In this document: one piece after another, positions 17,633-25,677 of the stretch
Layout: every line of letters begins with the position of its first letter
Position numbering within the stretch: the first letter of the stretch is position 1
Assembly (NCBI GenBank): GCA_937988745.1
Contig: CALKAR010000033.1
Span: 1 to 55,736, forward strand
DNA: 55,736 nt
Source of the DNA: an uncultured Peptococcaceae bacterium
GTDB lineage: Bacteria > Bacillota > Limnochordia > Darwinibacteriales > Darwinibacteriaceae
Direction: 5' to 3'
The notes under the pieces: model-generated
What the model saw: only the letters and a program-made list of their open reading frames with translations
What the model was told of the DNA's origin: nothing
Databases searched by the model: none
Position numbers and translations under genes: made by a program

Positions 17633-19345
17633 CTACCGCCGCCGTTCTACTCCTAGGTGACTCAAGCTCTGCTCCATAACTTCTTGGAATACCGGGGCAG
17701 CCAGCACGCTCCCAAAGCGAGTCTCAATCTGTGGCTTATACAACACAACAATGGCGGCAAGAGCAGGATCGTCCACTGGTGCAAAGCCCAAGAACGACGA
17801 AATACGATCATCACCGTAGCCCCCCGCTTCAGGAACCTCGGCCGTTCCAGTCTTCCCAGCGGGGAAATATCCAGGAATCTCAGCTGATCGGCCGCTGCCG
17901 TTTACTACAACTGAACGAAGAAACTTACTCAACATCTTTGCTGTGGATTCACTGACCGCTCTTCCGAGAACCTCTGGGTCAAAACGCTTAATGACACGAC
18001 CTTGGAAATCTCGAATCTCGCTGACTAGGTGAGGCTTCATCACTACACCGCCATTTGCCACTGCACTGAGCGCCGTCAGCATCTGCAGCGGTGTGACAGC
18101 AATTCCCTGTCCAAAACCGATGTTAGCCCAGCGGATCTCTTCGCCGAAACGCACTTCACCTGGAGCCACAACTTTTCCGCGTCCCTCTCCGGGAAAATCA
18201 ATGCCTAATCTACTGCCGAACCCGAAAGCACGGATTATCGGATAAAACCGTTCTGGGCCCATTTCTACAGCGAGCTGAGCAAAAACGATATTGTCAGACC
18301 TTTCTAATGCCTGCAGAAAACTCAGATAGCCATTGCCTCTTCCGTCCCAATTGCGGACGCGTCCGCCGTTGATTTCCCAATAGGCTCCGGAGTAAAACTC
18401 CCGTTCCTCCCATGTTAGACCTAGATCTAACGCTGCTGCCGCCGTCACAAATTTAAAGGTCGAGCCTGGTTCATATTGGTCAGTAATCACTACATTCCGG
18501 CGGGTCTCTAGGGAGTAAGCCCCATAGTTATTCGGATCGAACGTAGGATATACGGCGCTCGCGAGAATTTCTCCTGTACGTGGATTCATAATGAGAATCG
18601 CGCCACGTTCGCTTTCCGACTCTTCCACAGCAGTCTTGATCTGTGTTTCCGCTATATGCTGAATTACCGAGTCAATCGTCAGAACCAGGTCTGCCCCATC
18701 GACGGGAGGCTGATAGACCTCATCTCCTCCTGGGATTATCCGGCTGGCGGCATCCTTTTCGGCAGAAAGGAGCCCCGGAGTGCCTCTGAGGTATTCATCA
18801 TAATAGTATTCCAAGCCTTCCAAACCCTGGTTATCGATGCCCGTGATGCCTAAAATGTGTGCAGCTAATGTACCGTTGGGATAGTAGCGCTGCGGACGCT
18901 GCACGAGATAGATACCCGGGAGCTTTAATTGACGAATTGCCGCTGCGGTTTCGGGTTCAAGCTTGCGCGCCAACCAAACGCTTTGCTGCCCTTCAGTTCT
19001 CAGCTTAGCGGCTAACTCTGCTGCTGTTAAAGACAAATAAGGAGCCAATATCTGAGCAGTCTGATCAGGATCCACAACTCGCGCGGGAATAGCATAGACT
19101 GCATCGGCTCCGATGCTGATCGCTAATGTTTTGAAATTGCGGTCTAAAATACTGCCCCGCTGAGGATCCAAGACCCGCGGGCGCATTCGTTGGGCAAAGG
19201 CCATCTCACTGTAGTCATCATGCTTTATGATCTGAATATATGCTAACCGGCCTAACAGCCCTAATGCCGCAACGATAATAACAATAAGAACACAAACGGT
19301 ACGGCGCTGCACTCGGCGCCTAAAGTCATAGTTTGCCAGCTTCAA
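17633..19345 (-). CDS. Class B penicillin-binding protein FtsI/SpoVD
   Basis: 570 residues: an N-terminal membrane anchor (16-38), a pedestal domain with RGSILDRN, and a transpeptidase domain with active-site S295-x-x-K (EPGSTFKF), SDN at 350-352 and KTGT at 498-501. It ends right after the transpeptidase domain, with no PASTA repeats, whereas Bacillus SpoVD and PBP2B carry them. It crosslinks septal (or spore) murein with FtsW. The start is unclear: TTG 19345 touches the GGGAGGAG ribosome binding site, while an in-frame CTG at 19339 has ideal six-base spacing. It overlaps ftsL by 13-20 bases. Confidence 0.95.
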   Translation of the reverse strand: MKLANYDFRRRVQRRTVCVLIVIIVAALGLLGRLAYIQIIKHDDYSEMAFAQRMRPRVLDPQRGSILDRNFKTLAISIGADAVYAIPARVVDPDQTAQILAPYLSLTAAELAAKLRTEGQQSVWLARKLEPETAAAIRQLKLPGIYLVQRPQRYYPNGTLAAHILGITGIDNQGLEGLEYYYDEYLRGTPGLLSAEKDAASRIIPGGDEVYQPPVDGADLVLTIDSVIQHIAETQIKTAVEESESERGAILIMNPRTGEILASAVYPTFDPNNYGAYSLETRRNVVITDQYEPGSTFKFVTAAAALDLGLTWEEREFYSGAYWEINGGRVRNWDGRGNGYLSFLQALERSDNIVFAQLAVEMGPERFYPIIRAFGFGSRLGIDFPGEGRGKVVAPGEVRFGEEIRWANIGFGQGIAVTPLQMLTALSAVANGGVVMKPHLVSEIRDFQGRVIKRFDPEVLGRAVSESTAKMLSKFLRSVVVNGSGRSAEIPGYFPAGKTGTAEVPEAGGYGDDRISSFLGFAPVDDPALAAIVVLYKPQIETRFGSVLAAPVFQEVMEQSLSHLGVERRR

Positions 19346-19838
19346 CTCCTCCCAGCGGGAACAGTTTGTTCAGCCAACCCGCCAATACTGTCCAGGGACT
19401 CTCATCGGCTTGCGCGGGCTTGGGCACTCCAGCATCGGCAGCTTCACGGGAAATCGCAGAATGGATCCCGTCAGACGCTATTAAGACAGATGTATCCGAA
19501 GGGTCGACCATGCCCAGCTGCGTGCGCGCAATCTCCTCGATCACCGGGAGCGAGCGGGCCTGCTCAAGCTGAACTCTCAAATGTCCATTTCGCTGTTTGG
19601 CCAAATTTACCTGCTGCTGCAGTTCTTCCAATTCTAGGGATAAATACATCGTATTAAGCTGCTGCGATAAATACAGCACTCCAAGTACGACCACCACCAC
19701 TCCAAGCAGACAGAGCCTGACTGTGGCAGGTATCCGGGAGCGGCGCCGACGGCGGCGTGGTCTAGGCTTTCGAGGTTGTGAATATTCTTCGTGAACTTCC
19801 CACTCGTACGAACTAGGTAGTCTCTCCGCTGGAACCAT
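19326..19838 (-). CDS. ftsL: Cell division protein FtsL
   Basis: About 170 residues: a long cytosolic tail with an RRRRRRSR stretch, one membrane helix (VRLCLLGVVVVVLGVLYL), then a coiled coil (LSLELEELQQQVNLAKQRNG) and the IEEIARTQLGMVDP motif typical of FtsL/DivIC. It also has an extra C-terminal tail of about 50 residues. FtsL scaffolds FtsQ/DivIB and DivIC in the divisome. Position between rsmH and ftsI supports FtsL. The start is ATG 19838 with GAGGAGG upstream; an earlier TTG lies within the binding site. Confidence 0.85.
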   Translation of the reverse strand: MVPAERLPSSYEWEVHEEYSQPRKPRPRRRRRRSRIPATVRLCLLGVVVVVLGVLYLSQQLNTMYLSLELEELQQQVNLAKQRNGHLRVQLEQARSLPVIEEIARTQLGMVDPSDTSVLIASDGIHSAISREAADAGVPKPAQADESPWTVLAGWLNKLFPLGGVEAGKL

Positions 19839-19849
19839 GGTGGCCCTCC

Positions 19850-20782
19850 TCAAACTCTTTCCGCTGCCCGAAGCTTGGCACTGCGGGCACGGGGATTTTT
19901 AGCAAGTTCCGCCGGAGACGGAACAATGGGTTTGCTGTTCACAAGCTTAAGAGTCGTCTTCGGATTGCAGACACATACCGGCAGGTCTGGAGGACAGGTG
20001 CATCGCCCAAGGCAGCTGTTGAAAAACTCCTTCACAATACGATCCTCCAGAGAATGGAAGGTTATCACGGCAATTCTGCCGCCTACCTTGAGCAGATCAA
20101 TGCTCTGCTCCAAAGCAGAACGCAGAGCTCCGAGTTCATCATTAACTGCAATTCTCAAGGCCTGAAAAGTTCGGCGAGCTGGATGCGGACCCTTCTGCCT
20201 TGCCCTTGCAGGAACCGCATTCTTGATCACCTGAACCAGCTGTCCGGTTGTTTCAATTGGTTCTTTGGCTCGATGTTCTACAATAAACTGAGCGATGCGC
20301 TTCGCCCAGCGCTCTTCACCATACTCGAAAATGATCTGTGCCAATTCGTGCTCGGGCAAAGTGTTCACTAAATCCCGGGCATCTACTGGATTCGCTGGAT
20401 TCATCCGCATATCCAGTGGAGCGTCATAATGGTAGCTAAAACCTCGTTCACCCTCATCTAACTGGGGTGACGAAACCCCTATGTCCATGAGAATGCCATC
20501 AACCTTTTCTACACCCCGTTCCGCTAAGATCTGAGCGATGTCGCGGAAGTTGCCATGGACCAGCGTCACACGTTCTTTATGGTGCTGAAGTCGGTGCTGT
20601 GCCCTCTCTAGTGCCGCTGGATCTTGGTCAATGCCAATTAAACTTATCGTTGGTTCAGTTGCCAAGATGGCAAGGCTGTGCCCTGCCCCACCCAGAGTGC
20701 AGTCTACATACACACCATTGGGTTTCAAATTTAAAGCTTCAATACTCTCTTGAAGCAACACCGGTTCATGGGCAAAGTTCAT
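19850..20782 (-). CDS. rsmH: 16S rRNA (cytosine1402-N4)-methyltransferase
   Basis: 310 residues. The SAM-binding motif VDCTLGGAGHS is near 27-37, and GILMDIGVSSPQLD near 110 and SLEDRIVKEFF near 245 are hallmarks of RsmH (MraW). It methylates C1402 in the ribosomal decoding centre. A C-terminal NPRARSAKLRAAERV signature is present. It is second in the dcw cluster, 20 bases after mraZ, and is the known enzymatic partner in the mraZ operon. Confidence 0.97.
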   Translation of the reverse strand: MNFAHEPVLLQESIEALNLKPNGVYVDCTLGGAGHSLAILATEPTISLIGIDQDPAALERAQHRLQHHKERVTLVHGNFRDIAQILAERGVEKVDGILMDIGVSSPQLDEGERGFSYHYDAPLDMRMNPANPVDARDLVNTLPEHELAQIIFEYGEERWAKRIAQFIVEHRAKEPIETTGQLVQVIKNAVPARARQKGPHPARRTFQALRIAVNDELGALRSALEQSIDLLKVGGRIAVITFHSLEDRIVKEFFNSCLGRCTCPPDLPVCVCNPKTTLKLVNSKPIVPSPAELAKNPRARSAKLRAAERV

Positions 20783-20802
20783 TTCAAATCATCCTCTGCG
20801 CC

Positions 20803-21234
20803 CTAAATTCCTAAATCCACAATGCTCTCGGCAATTGCCTCATACGATTCCTCTGCTTCTTCAACATAAGCTTCCCAAGTTTCCTTACTCCAAATCTCAA
20901 TGCGATTCGATACTCCAATAACTACTGCATCCTTTTGGATTTTGGCATAATCACGGAGATTCTGCGGAACGATGAGCCGGCCTTGTTTATCAAGCTCGCA
21001 CTCGGTAGCTCCCGAAAACAGGAACCGCACAAACTGCCGAGCTCCAGCTTTTGTTAGGGGGAGAGTCTTTAATTTTTCTTCCAATACACGCCATTCGTCC
21101 ATGGGGAATAAAAACAAGCAGTGATCCAAGCCGCGGGTCAGGACTGCCCCTGCCCCCAGGTCTTCACGAAACTTGGCGGGAACAATCAAACGTCCTTTTG
21201 TATCTAGAGTGTGCTGATACTCACCCATGAACAT
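20803..21234 (-). CDS. mraZ: Transcriptional regulator MraZ
   Basis: About 143 residues with two AbrB-like halves, each with the signature D-x-(K/Q)-GRLIVP (DTKGRLIVPAKFRE near 12 and DKQGRLIVPQNLRD near 85). MraZ forms a ring-shaped oligomer and represses its own dcw operon by binding repeated G-rich boxes; such boxes are visible at 21264-21295. The start is ATG 21234 (MFMGEYQHTLD); the open frame continues a few codons upstream to 21246. Confidence 0.96.
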   Translation of the reverse strand: MFMGEYQHTLDTKGRLIVPAKFREDLGAGAVLTRGLDHCLFLFPMDEWRVLEEKLKTLPLTKAGARQFVRFLFSGATECELDKQGRLIVPQNLRDYAKIQKDAVVIGVSNRIEIWSKETWEAYVEEAEESYEAIAESIVDLGI

Positions 21235-21263
21235 GTCCCACCGCACCCTCTCGAGACGGAATT

Positions 21264-21295
21264 ACTCCCCACTTTCCTCCACTTCTCCCCACCTT
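21264..21295 (-). promoter_or_regulatory. MraZ operator: three direct repeats of a GTGG box
   Basis: Reading the minus strand, GTGGGGAGAA, GTGGAGGAAA and GTGGGGAGTA follow each other at exact 10-base steps, 30-60 bases before the mraZ start. Known MraZ sites are direct TGGG-type (E. coli) or AAAGTG-type (Mycoplasma) repeats with 10-bp period, so autoregulation is inferred. Confidence 0.8.
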
Positions 21296-21351
21296 ACCTC
21301 CCTTATTCGCCCATTAATGGAAAAACCCTTCTCATCCATAAAAAAATGCAA

Positions 21352-21383
21352 CAAAAAAACCTGAATACTTCTGAGTATTCAGG
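21352..21383 (-). terminator. Terminator of RNase P RNA
   Basis: Perfect 10-bp stem CCTGAATACT/AGTATTCAGG with a 4-base loop at 21360-21383, followed on the minus strand by seven T. Confidence 0.93.
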
Positions 21384-21390
21384 CGAAAAG

Positions 21391-21732
21391 AACCGAGTGA
21401 ACCTGTAAGCCGAGTTCTGTCGAGGATGATCATCTATCTAGGACTGCAGTTGCCTGCAGCCTCAAGCAGCCAACCCGGAAGTCAAACGAGACGAGCAGCC
21501 TCTTCTTCCCTACTTGGCCTTGCTCCGGGTGGGGTTTACCTAGCCAGCTAGTCACCTAGCTGCTGGTGAGCTCTTACCTCACCTTTTCACCCTTACCTAT
21601 CCTACAGGACAGGCGGTTTGTTTCTGTGGCACTAGCCTTGGGGTCGCCCCCACTGGGTGTTACCCAGCACCCTGCTCTGTGGAGCTCGGACTTTCCTCAG
21701 GGTTTCCCCCGCGATCATCTGGTTCACTCGGG
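21391..21732 (-). ncRNA. rnpB: RNase P RNA (class A)
   Basis: About 342 bases. The ends pair: ACCGAGTGAACC at the 5' end with GGTTCACTCGGT at the 3' end (helix P1). Conserved elements appear in the right order: GAGGAAAGTCCGAGCTCC (P4/CR-I) near the 5' end, ACAGAAA in the middle, and CAGAACTCGGCTTACAGG near the 3' end. This is the catalytic RNA that trims tRNA 5' leaders. It lies between nif3 and mraZ, with its own promoter (21739-21767) and terminator. End positions are accurate to a few bases. Confidence 0.95.
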
Positions 21733-21738
21733 TATTAT

Positions 21739-21767
21739 ATTGTACCATACTAATGGATTGTTTTACA
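21739..21767 (-). promoter_or_regulatory. Extended -10 promoter of rnpB
   Basis: Minus strand TATGGTACAAT: -10 TACAAT at 21744-21739 with the TG extension, six or seven bases before the RNA start. A weak -35 TGTAAA lies 17 bases upstream, inside the 3' end of nif3. Confidence 0.65.
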
Positions 21768-22539
21768 TGGCAAAAGGATCCAATCCCGCTTCTTCAAGCA
21801 CTTCTACATTTGATGGTATACGGCTTCGCAGATATTCAGCAAGTTTCGGTACCATAATCTGCTCGGTGCCAAAATGGCCAGCATCAATTACGACCAAACC
21901 ATGGGCAACAGCATCCAATGCATCATGATAAGACACATCGCCGGTTATCAAGACCTGAGCTCCTGCTTCAAGCGCCGCAGCATATAAGTCTCCACCAGAG
22001 CCGCCGCATACTGCAGCACGGTTTACGACAGTGTCTTCAGAACCGATTAATCGCACATCTGTCTCCAGTCGCTCAGCCACATAGGCTGCCAACTCAGAAA
22101 CGGTAGATGTGGCTATGTTGCCCACTCTTCCTAAACCAGTGTCTGGCTCACTGCCTGGAACCAATATCTCGACATCTTGCAGTTCTAGCTCCTCAGCCAA
22201 CCAATGGTTCAAGCCATTAGAAGCTATATCCAGATTGGTGTGACAAACATACACCGCAATGTTGTTTGTCAAGAGCTTTTGCAGTAGAGCCCCCTGTGGG
22301 GTATCGGTCCGCACAGTCTTAATCGGCCTAAAGATCAAAGGATGATGGGCCACAATCAAGTTTACTCCTTCTGACGCAGCCCGGTCAGCAACATCCTCGG
22401 TTACCGTTAGGGTGACCAAGATTTTCTCGACAGGTGCCTCTGGTTTTCCGACCTGCAGCCCCACATTATCCCAATCCATCTTGAGATGAAGCGGAGCTAG
22501 TTCCTCGACCAAAGCGACTGCTTGACCTACACTCGTCAT
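21763..22539 (-). CDS. Nif3-like dinuclear metal protein
   Basis: 258 residues, the short form of the Nif3/YqfO (DUF34) family without the central PII-like insert. Metal-binding motifs are visible: AHHPLIF near 65, CHTNLD near 98 and DAGHFGTE near 220. The family forms hexamers with two metals per subunit; the function is debated (some members act as GTP cyclohydrolase-like enzymes). The start is ATG 22539 behind GGAGGTGGG. It lies about 30 bases after the terminator of tRNA-Ile, which leaves no room for a full promoter between them, so expression probably depends on read-through. Confidence 0.88.
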   Translation of the reverse strand: MTSVGQAVALVEELAPLHLKMDWDNVGLQVGKPEAPVEKILVTLTVTEDVADRAASEGVNLIVAHHPLIFRPIKTVRTDTPQGALLQKLLTNNIAVYVCHTNLDIASNGLNHWLAEELELQDVEILVPGSEPDTGLGRVGNIATSTVSELAAYVAERLETDVRLIGSEDTVVNRAAVCGGSGGDLYAAALEAGAQVLITGDVSYHDALDAVAHGLVVIDAGHFGTEQIMVPKLAEYLRSRIPSNVEVLEEAGLDPFAM

Positions 22540-22560
22540 ACGCCCACCTCCAGCTTTACC

Positions 22561-22591
22561 TAAAATAAAAAAGCCCCATCGGCTTGGGGCT
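22561..22591 (-). terminator. Terminator after tRNA-Ile
   Basis: AGCCCCA/TGGGGCT stem at 22572-22591 followed on the minus strand by TTTTTTATTTTA. It lies about 27 bases beyond the tRNA 3' end. Confidence 0.9.
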
Positions 22592-22617
22592 GTAAGGCAG
22601 ATTCTTGTCAAATCAAA

Positions 22618-22693
<76 letters not shown>

Positions 22694-22707
22694 AGAACCA
22701 CTTTCTT

Positions 22708-22737
22708 ATTATAAGGCAGGCCAAAGGCCTCTGTCAA
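22708..22737 (-). promoter_or_regulatory. Sigma-A promoter of tRNA-Ile
   Basis: Minus strand TTGACA (22737-22732), 18 bases, TATAAT (22713-22708): both hexamers are consensus. The -10 lies 15 bases before the tRNA. The spacer contains the small palindrome AGGCCTTTGGCCT. Confidence 0.9.
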
Positions 22738-22747
22738 GAGTACCGCC

Positions 22748-23857
22748 TTAGTGTTCAAGGAAATCCTTGAGTTTTTTGCTTCTACTTGGGTGGCGCAGTT
22801 TGCGCAGAGCTTTGGCCTCAATCTGCCGAATCCGTTCCCGTGTCACACCGAAGACCAGACCCACTTCCTCGAGGGTGCGGGTTCTTCCGTCATCCAATCC
22901 AAAGCGCAGACGCAGCACTTCCTGCTCACGTGGAGTAAGCGACTGGAGCACGGAGCTCAACTGTTCCCGCAGCATAGTAAAGGACGCAGCCTCGGCAGGT
23001 GCAAGGGCATCTTGGTCTTCAATGAAGTCACCGAGATGGCTGTCTTCTTCTTCACCAATTGGTGTCTCCAGAGAAACGGGTTCTTGGGCAATTTTCATGA
23101 TCTCCCGCACCCGTTCGACAGGCATATCCATTTCAGCGGCAATTTCCTCCGGTTGGGGAGCTCGCCCTAATTCCTGCAGAAGCTGGCGGGAAACACGGGT
23201 CAGCTTATTAATGGTCTCCACCATATGCACCGGGATGCGGATAGTCCGCGCTTGGTCAGCAATGGCCCTTGTAATGGCCTGTCTAATCCACCAAGTAGCA
23301 TAAGTGCTGAACTTGAAGCCTTTGCTGTAATCAAATTTCTCGACCGCTTTAATCAGCCCAAGGTTGCCTTCTTGGATTAAGTCCAACAGCTGCATACCCC
23401 TGCCCACATACCGCTTCGCGATGCTGACTACCAAGCGTAAGTTTGCTTCAGCCAACAGGCGCTTGGCTTCTTCATCGCCTGCTTCGATGCGCTTGGCTAA
23501 TTCGATCTCCTGCTCAGCGGTGAGCAGAGGAACCCGGCCGATTTCTTTCAGATACATGCGGACTGGATCATCAAGGCTCACACTGTCGAGGGACAGATCT
23601 AAATCTTCCTCTTCAGTGTCTGTATCTTCATCCACGACTTCGCCATTTTCCAGAACGTCGTCATTATCAGCGTTCTCGGGCACAATATCGATACCCATGG
23701 CGGCGAAGCTCTCATATATCTCATCGATCTGATCGGGGCTCAGTTCAACATCTTGAAGTGTATCCATAATCTCACGGTATGTCAGCATACCGCGTTTCTT
23801 GCCCCGCTGCATGAGATCATTTATTGATTCAATACTCACTGATTCCTTCTTGCTCAA
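22748..23857 (-). CDS. rpoD: Primary sigma factor RpoD/SigA
   Basis: 369 residues, the size of Bacillus SigA. It has a short region 1.1, an acidic stretch (DEDTDTEEEDLDLSLD near 76-92), region 1.2 (DDPVRMYLKEIGRVPLL), region 2 (FKFSTYATWWIRQAITRAIA), region 3, and region 4.2 (RTLEEVGLVFGVTRERIRQI). It starts at TTG 23857, which overlaps the dnaG stop as TTGA with GGGGGG upstream, so it is translated with dnaG as in the macromolecular synthesis operon of other bacteria. No clear terminator follows before the tRNA promoter. Confidence 0.97.
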   Translation of the reverse strand: MSKKESVSIESINDLMQRGKKRGMLTYREIMDTLQDVELSPDQIDEIYESFAAMGIDIVPENADNDDVLENGEVVDEDTDTEEEDLDLSLDSVSLDDPVRMYLKEIGRVPLLTAEQEIELAKRIEAGDEEAKRLLAEANLRLVVSIAKRYVGRGMQLLDLIQEGNLGLIKAVEKFDYSKGFKFSTYATWWIRQAITRAIADQARTIRIPVHMVETINKLTRVSRQLLQELGRAPQPEEIAAEMDMPVERVREIMKIAQEPVSLETPIGEEEDSHLGDFIEDQDALAPAEAASFTMLREQLSSVLQSLTPREQEVLRLRFGLDDGRTRTLEEVGLVFGVTRERIRQIEAKALRKLRHPSRSKKLKDFLEH

Positions 23858-25662
23858 GCGTTTTCCCCCCTTCCTGCGGGTCGCGCTGAATCTCTCCTCC
23901 TGGAGAGAATAACTGTCCGGCGAACATCGTAGTACTCTTTGAGAAGAACATAAAGCTCCATATGAATATCAAAACCTTTTCTTTCATTCTCCAAGGATGA
24001 AAGCTTTTCCTCTATTTCAATCAACGTTCGCTTCCAAACAATCTCCTGGAATTGATTAATATACTCAAGCCACTTGCCGGTGGGCCGATCAAGTGCCAGA
24101 AGTTCACCGGCCACGGCTGCTCCCTCTTCATCCCACTCTCCCTGGGCAAGCAGATTAAAAAGATGTCGATACGGAGCAACACTAAAATCTTCGGCTGCAA
24201 AACCCTCAGCTTTGAACTGATTCAGAAGCTCAGGCTCGTGCAGGATCCAGCGCAGGATATCCCGTTCCACCAACTCCTCATGAGATACCTCAGGAATCTG
24301 CACACGTCTTATAGTATGCCTGTTTTTGGGTATGATATGTGATTTTAACTGCAAGCTACCGTCTTCTGGGCCGCCCTCTGTCATGCGCCTGCTGACATCA
24401 GCTCGAAGAGCATCGTCGCTTACCTGCAGCCTGCTGGCAGCAAAGCGGATATATTCTTCCCGCTCTACAGCATTCTCAAGTTCTGCGAGAATACCAATTA
24501 CTTCGTGGGATGCGGCAAACTTTCCTTCTCTGGAATGCAGATTGTGGCGTGTTAGAGCCTCAGTAATTAGGTACTCTACTAATGGCAGAGCCTGTCCTAA
24601 CCACGCTTGTACATCTGCTGCACTGTGGCGCCGAGCAAAACCATCAGGGTCGTCGCCATCAGGCAACCTCGCGACCCAAACATTCATCCCCGCACTCCGG
24701 AGCAGTTTCATCCCCCGCTGAACGGCGCGCTCGCCAGCAGCATCTGAGTCAAAGGCGATCGTCACATTCTTCGTAAACCGTTCTAAGAGCCGGGCGTGAT
24801 CAGATGTAAACGCCGTCCCCAACGAAGCAACTACATTATGAACCCCTTTGGCATACAGGGAAATCAAGTCAGTGTATCCTTCTACTACGACAGCACGATC
24901 CGCGTTCTTAATTGCGTCTTTAGACCAATTGAGGCCGTAGAATATGCGGCCCTTCTGAAAAATGGGAGTTTCGGCGGTATTTAGGTATTTAGGATGACCG
25001 TCTCCTATTATTCTCCCTCCGAACCCAATGAACCTGCCTAAGTGATCACAAATTGGGAAAATAATGCGGTCTCGGAAGCGGTCCACATAACCCCGCCTCC
25101 CCGGAGAAATCAATCCAGCCTCAGCGGCCTCCGTAAGATCTACGTCTTGTGACTCTAGAAAATTGACTAAGTTATCCCATCCGGGAGGAGCGTATCCTAT
25201 GAAAAAAGTGCGTGCCAATTGCTGGTCTATGCCTCTTGCGGCCAGATATTTGCGCGCTTCACTGCCAAAGGAAGACCGCAAGTTGCGATAGTAATAACGC
25301 GCTGCCTGCTGGTTCAGCTCCATAAGGCGCTGGCGCTTTTCTTGAACACGCCGCCTTTCAGGCGAAACATCTGGGATCGGAATGCCGGCGTCTTGGGCCA
25401 GTTTAGTCACAGCTTCCATAAAGGAAAGATTCTCAATCTGCATTACGAAGTTGATAACGTTACCTCCGGTTCCACAGCCAAAACAGTAGAAAAAGCGTTT
25501 TTCAGGGTTCACTGAAAAAGAAGGTGTCTTTTCGCTGTGAAACGGACATAAACCCATATAATTGCGCCCAGTCTGCTTTAAATTAACGTGTTTTCCAATA
25601 ACACTAACAATGTCTACACTCGTCTTGACCTGCTCAATCCAGTCATCGGAAAAACGTGCTAT
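23854..25662 (-). CDS. dnaG: DNA primase DnaG with a non-canonical start codon
   Basis: About 602 residues. Order of parts: CHC2 zinc finger (CPFH about 39-42, CFGC about 60-63), RNA polymerase domain with TOPRIM motifs EGYTD (about 261) and DSDAAGERA (about 305), and a C-terminal helicase-binding domain. It makes primers at the replication fork. The homologous N-terminus (ARFSDDWIEQV, then DIVSVIGKHVNLKQTGRNY) is fully encoded, but between the in-frame TAG at 25678-25680 (also the dgt stop) and the ATG at 25557 there is no ATG, GTG, TTG or CTG. The first 35 residues therefore need ATA 25662 (six bases after GGGTGGG) or ATT 25668. An error or mutation changing ATG to ATA is the alternative. 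It ends overlapping rpoD. Confidence 0.93.
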   Translation of the reverse strand: MARFSDDWIEQVKTSVDIVSVIGKHVNLKQTGRNYMGLCPFHSEKTPSFSVNPEKRFFYCFGCGTGGNVINFVMQIENLSFMEAVTKLAQDAGIPIPDVSPERRRVQEKRQRLMELNQQAARYYYRNLRSSFGSEARKYLAARGIDQQLARTFFIGYAPPGWDNLVNFLESQDVDLTEAAEAGLISPGRRGYVDRFRDRIIFPICDHLGRFIGFGGRIIGDGHPKYLNTAETPIFQKGRIFYGLNWSKDAIKNADRAVVVEGYTDLISLYAKGVHNVVASLGTAFTSDHARLLERFTKNVTIAFDSDAAGERAVQRGMKLLRSAGMNVWVARLPDGDDPDGFARRHSAADVQAWLGQALPLVEYLITEALTRHNLHSREGKFAASHEVIGILAELENAVEREEYIRFAASRLQVSDDALRADVSRRMTEGGPEDGSLQLKSHIIPKNRHTIRRVQIPEVSHEELVERDILRWILHEPELLNQFKAEGFAAEDFSVAPYRHLFNLLAQGEWDEEGAAVAGELLALDRPTGKWLEYINQFQEIVWKRTLIEIEEKLSSLENERKGFDIHMELYVLLKEYYDVRRTVILSRRRDSARPAGRGENA

Positions 25663-25677
25663 TGGAATCCCACCCTT

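Noticed and set aside
25557..25557. ATG at 25557 as the real dnaG start
   Set aside because: It would leave only three residues before the first zinc-finger cysteine and would omit the conserved ADIV-type leader that is encoded just upstream; no ribosome binding site precedes it.
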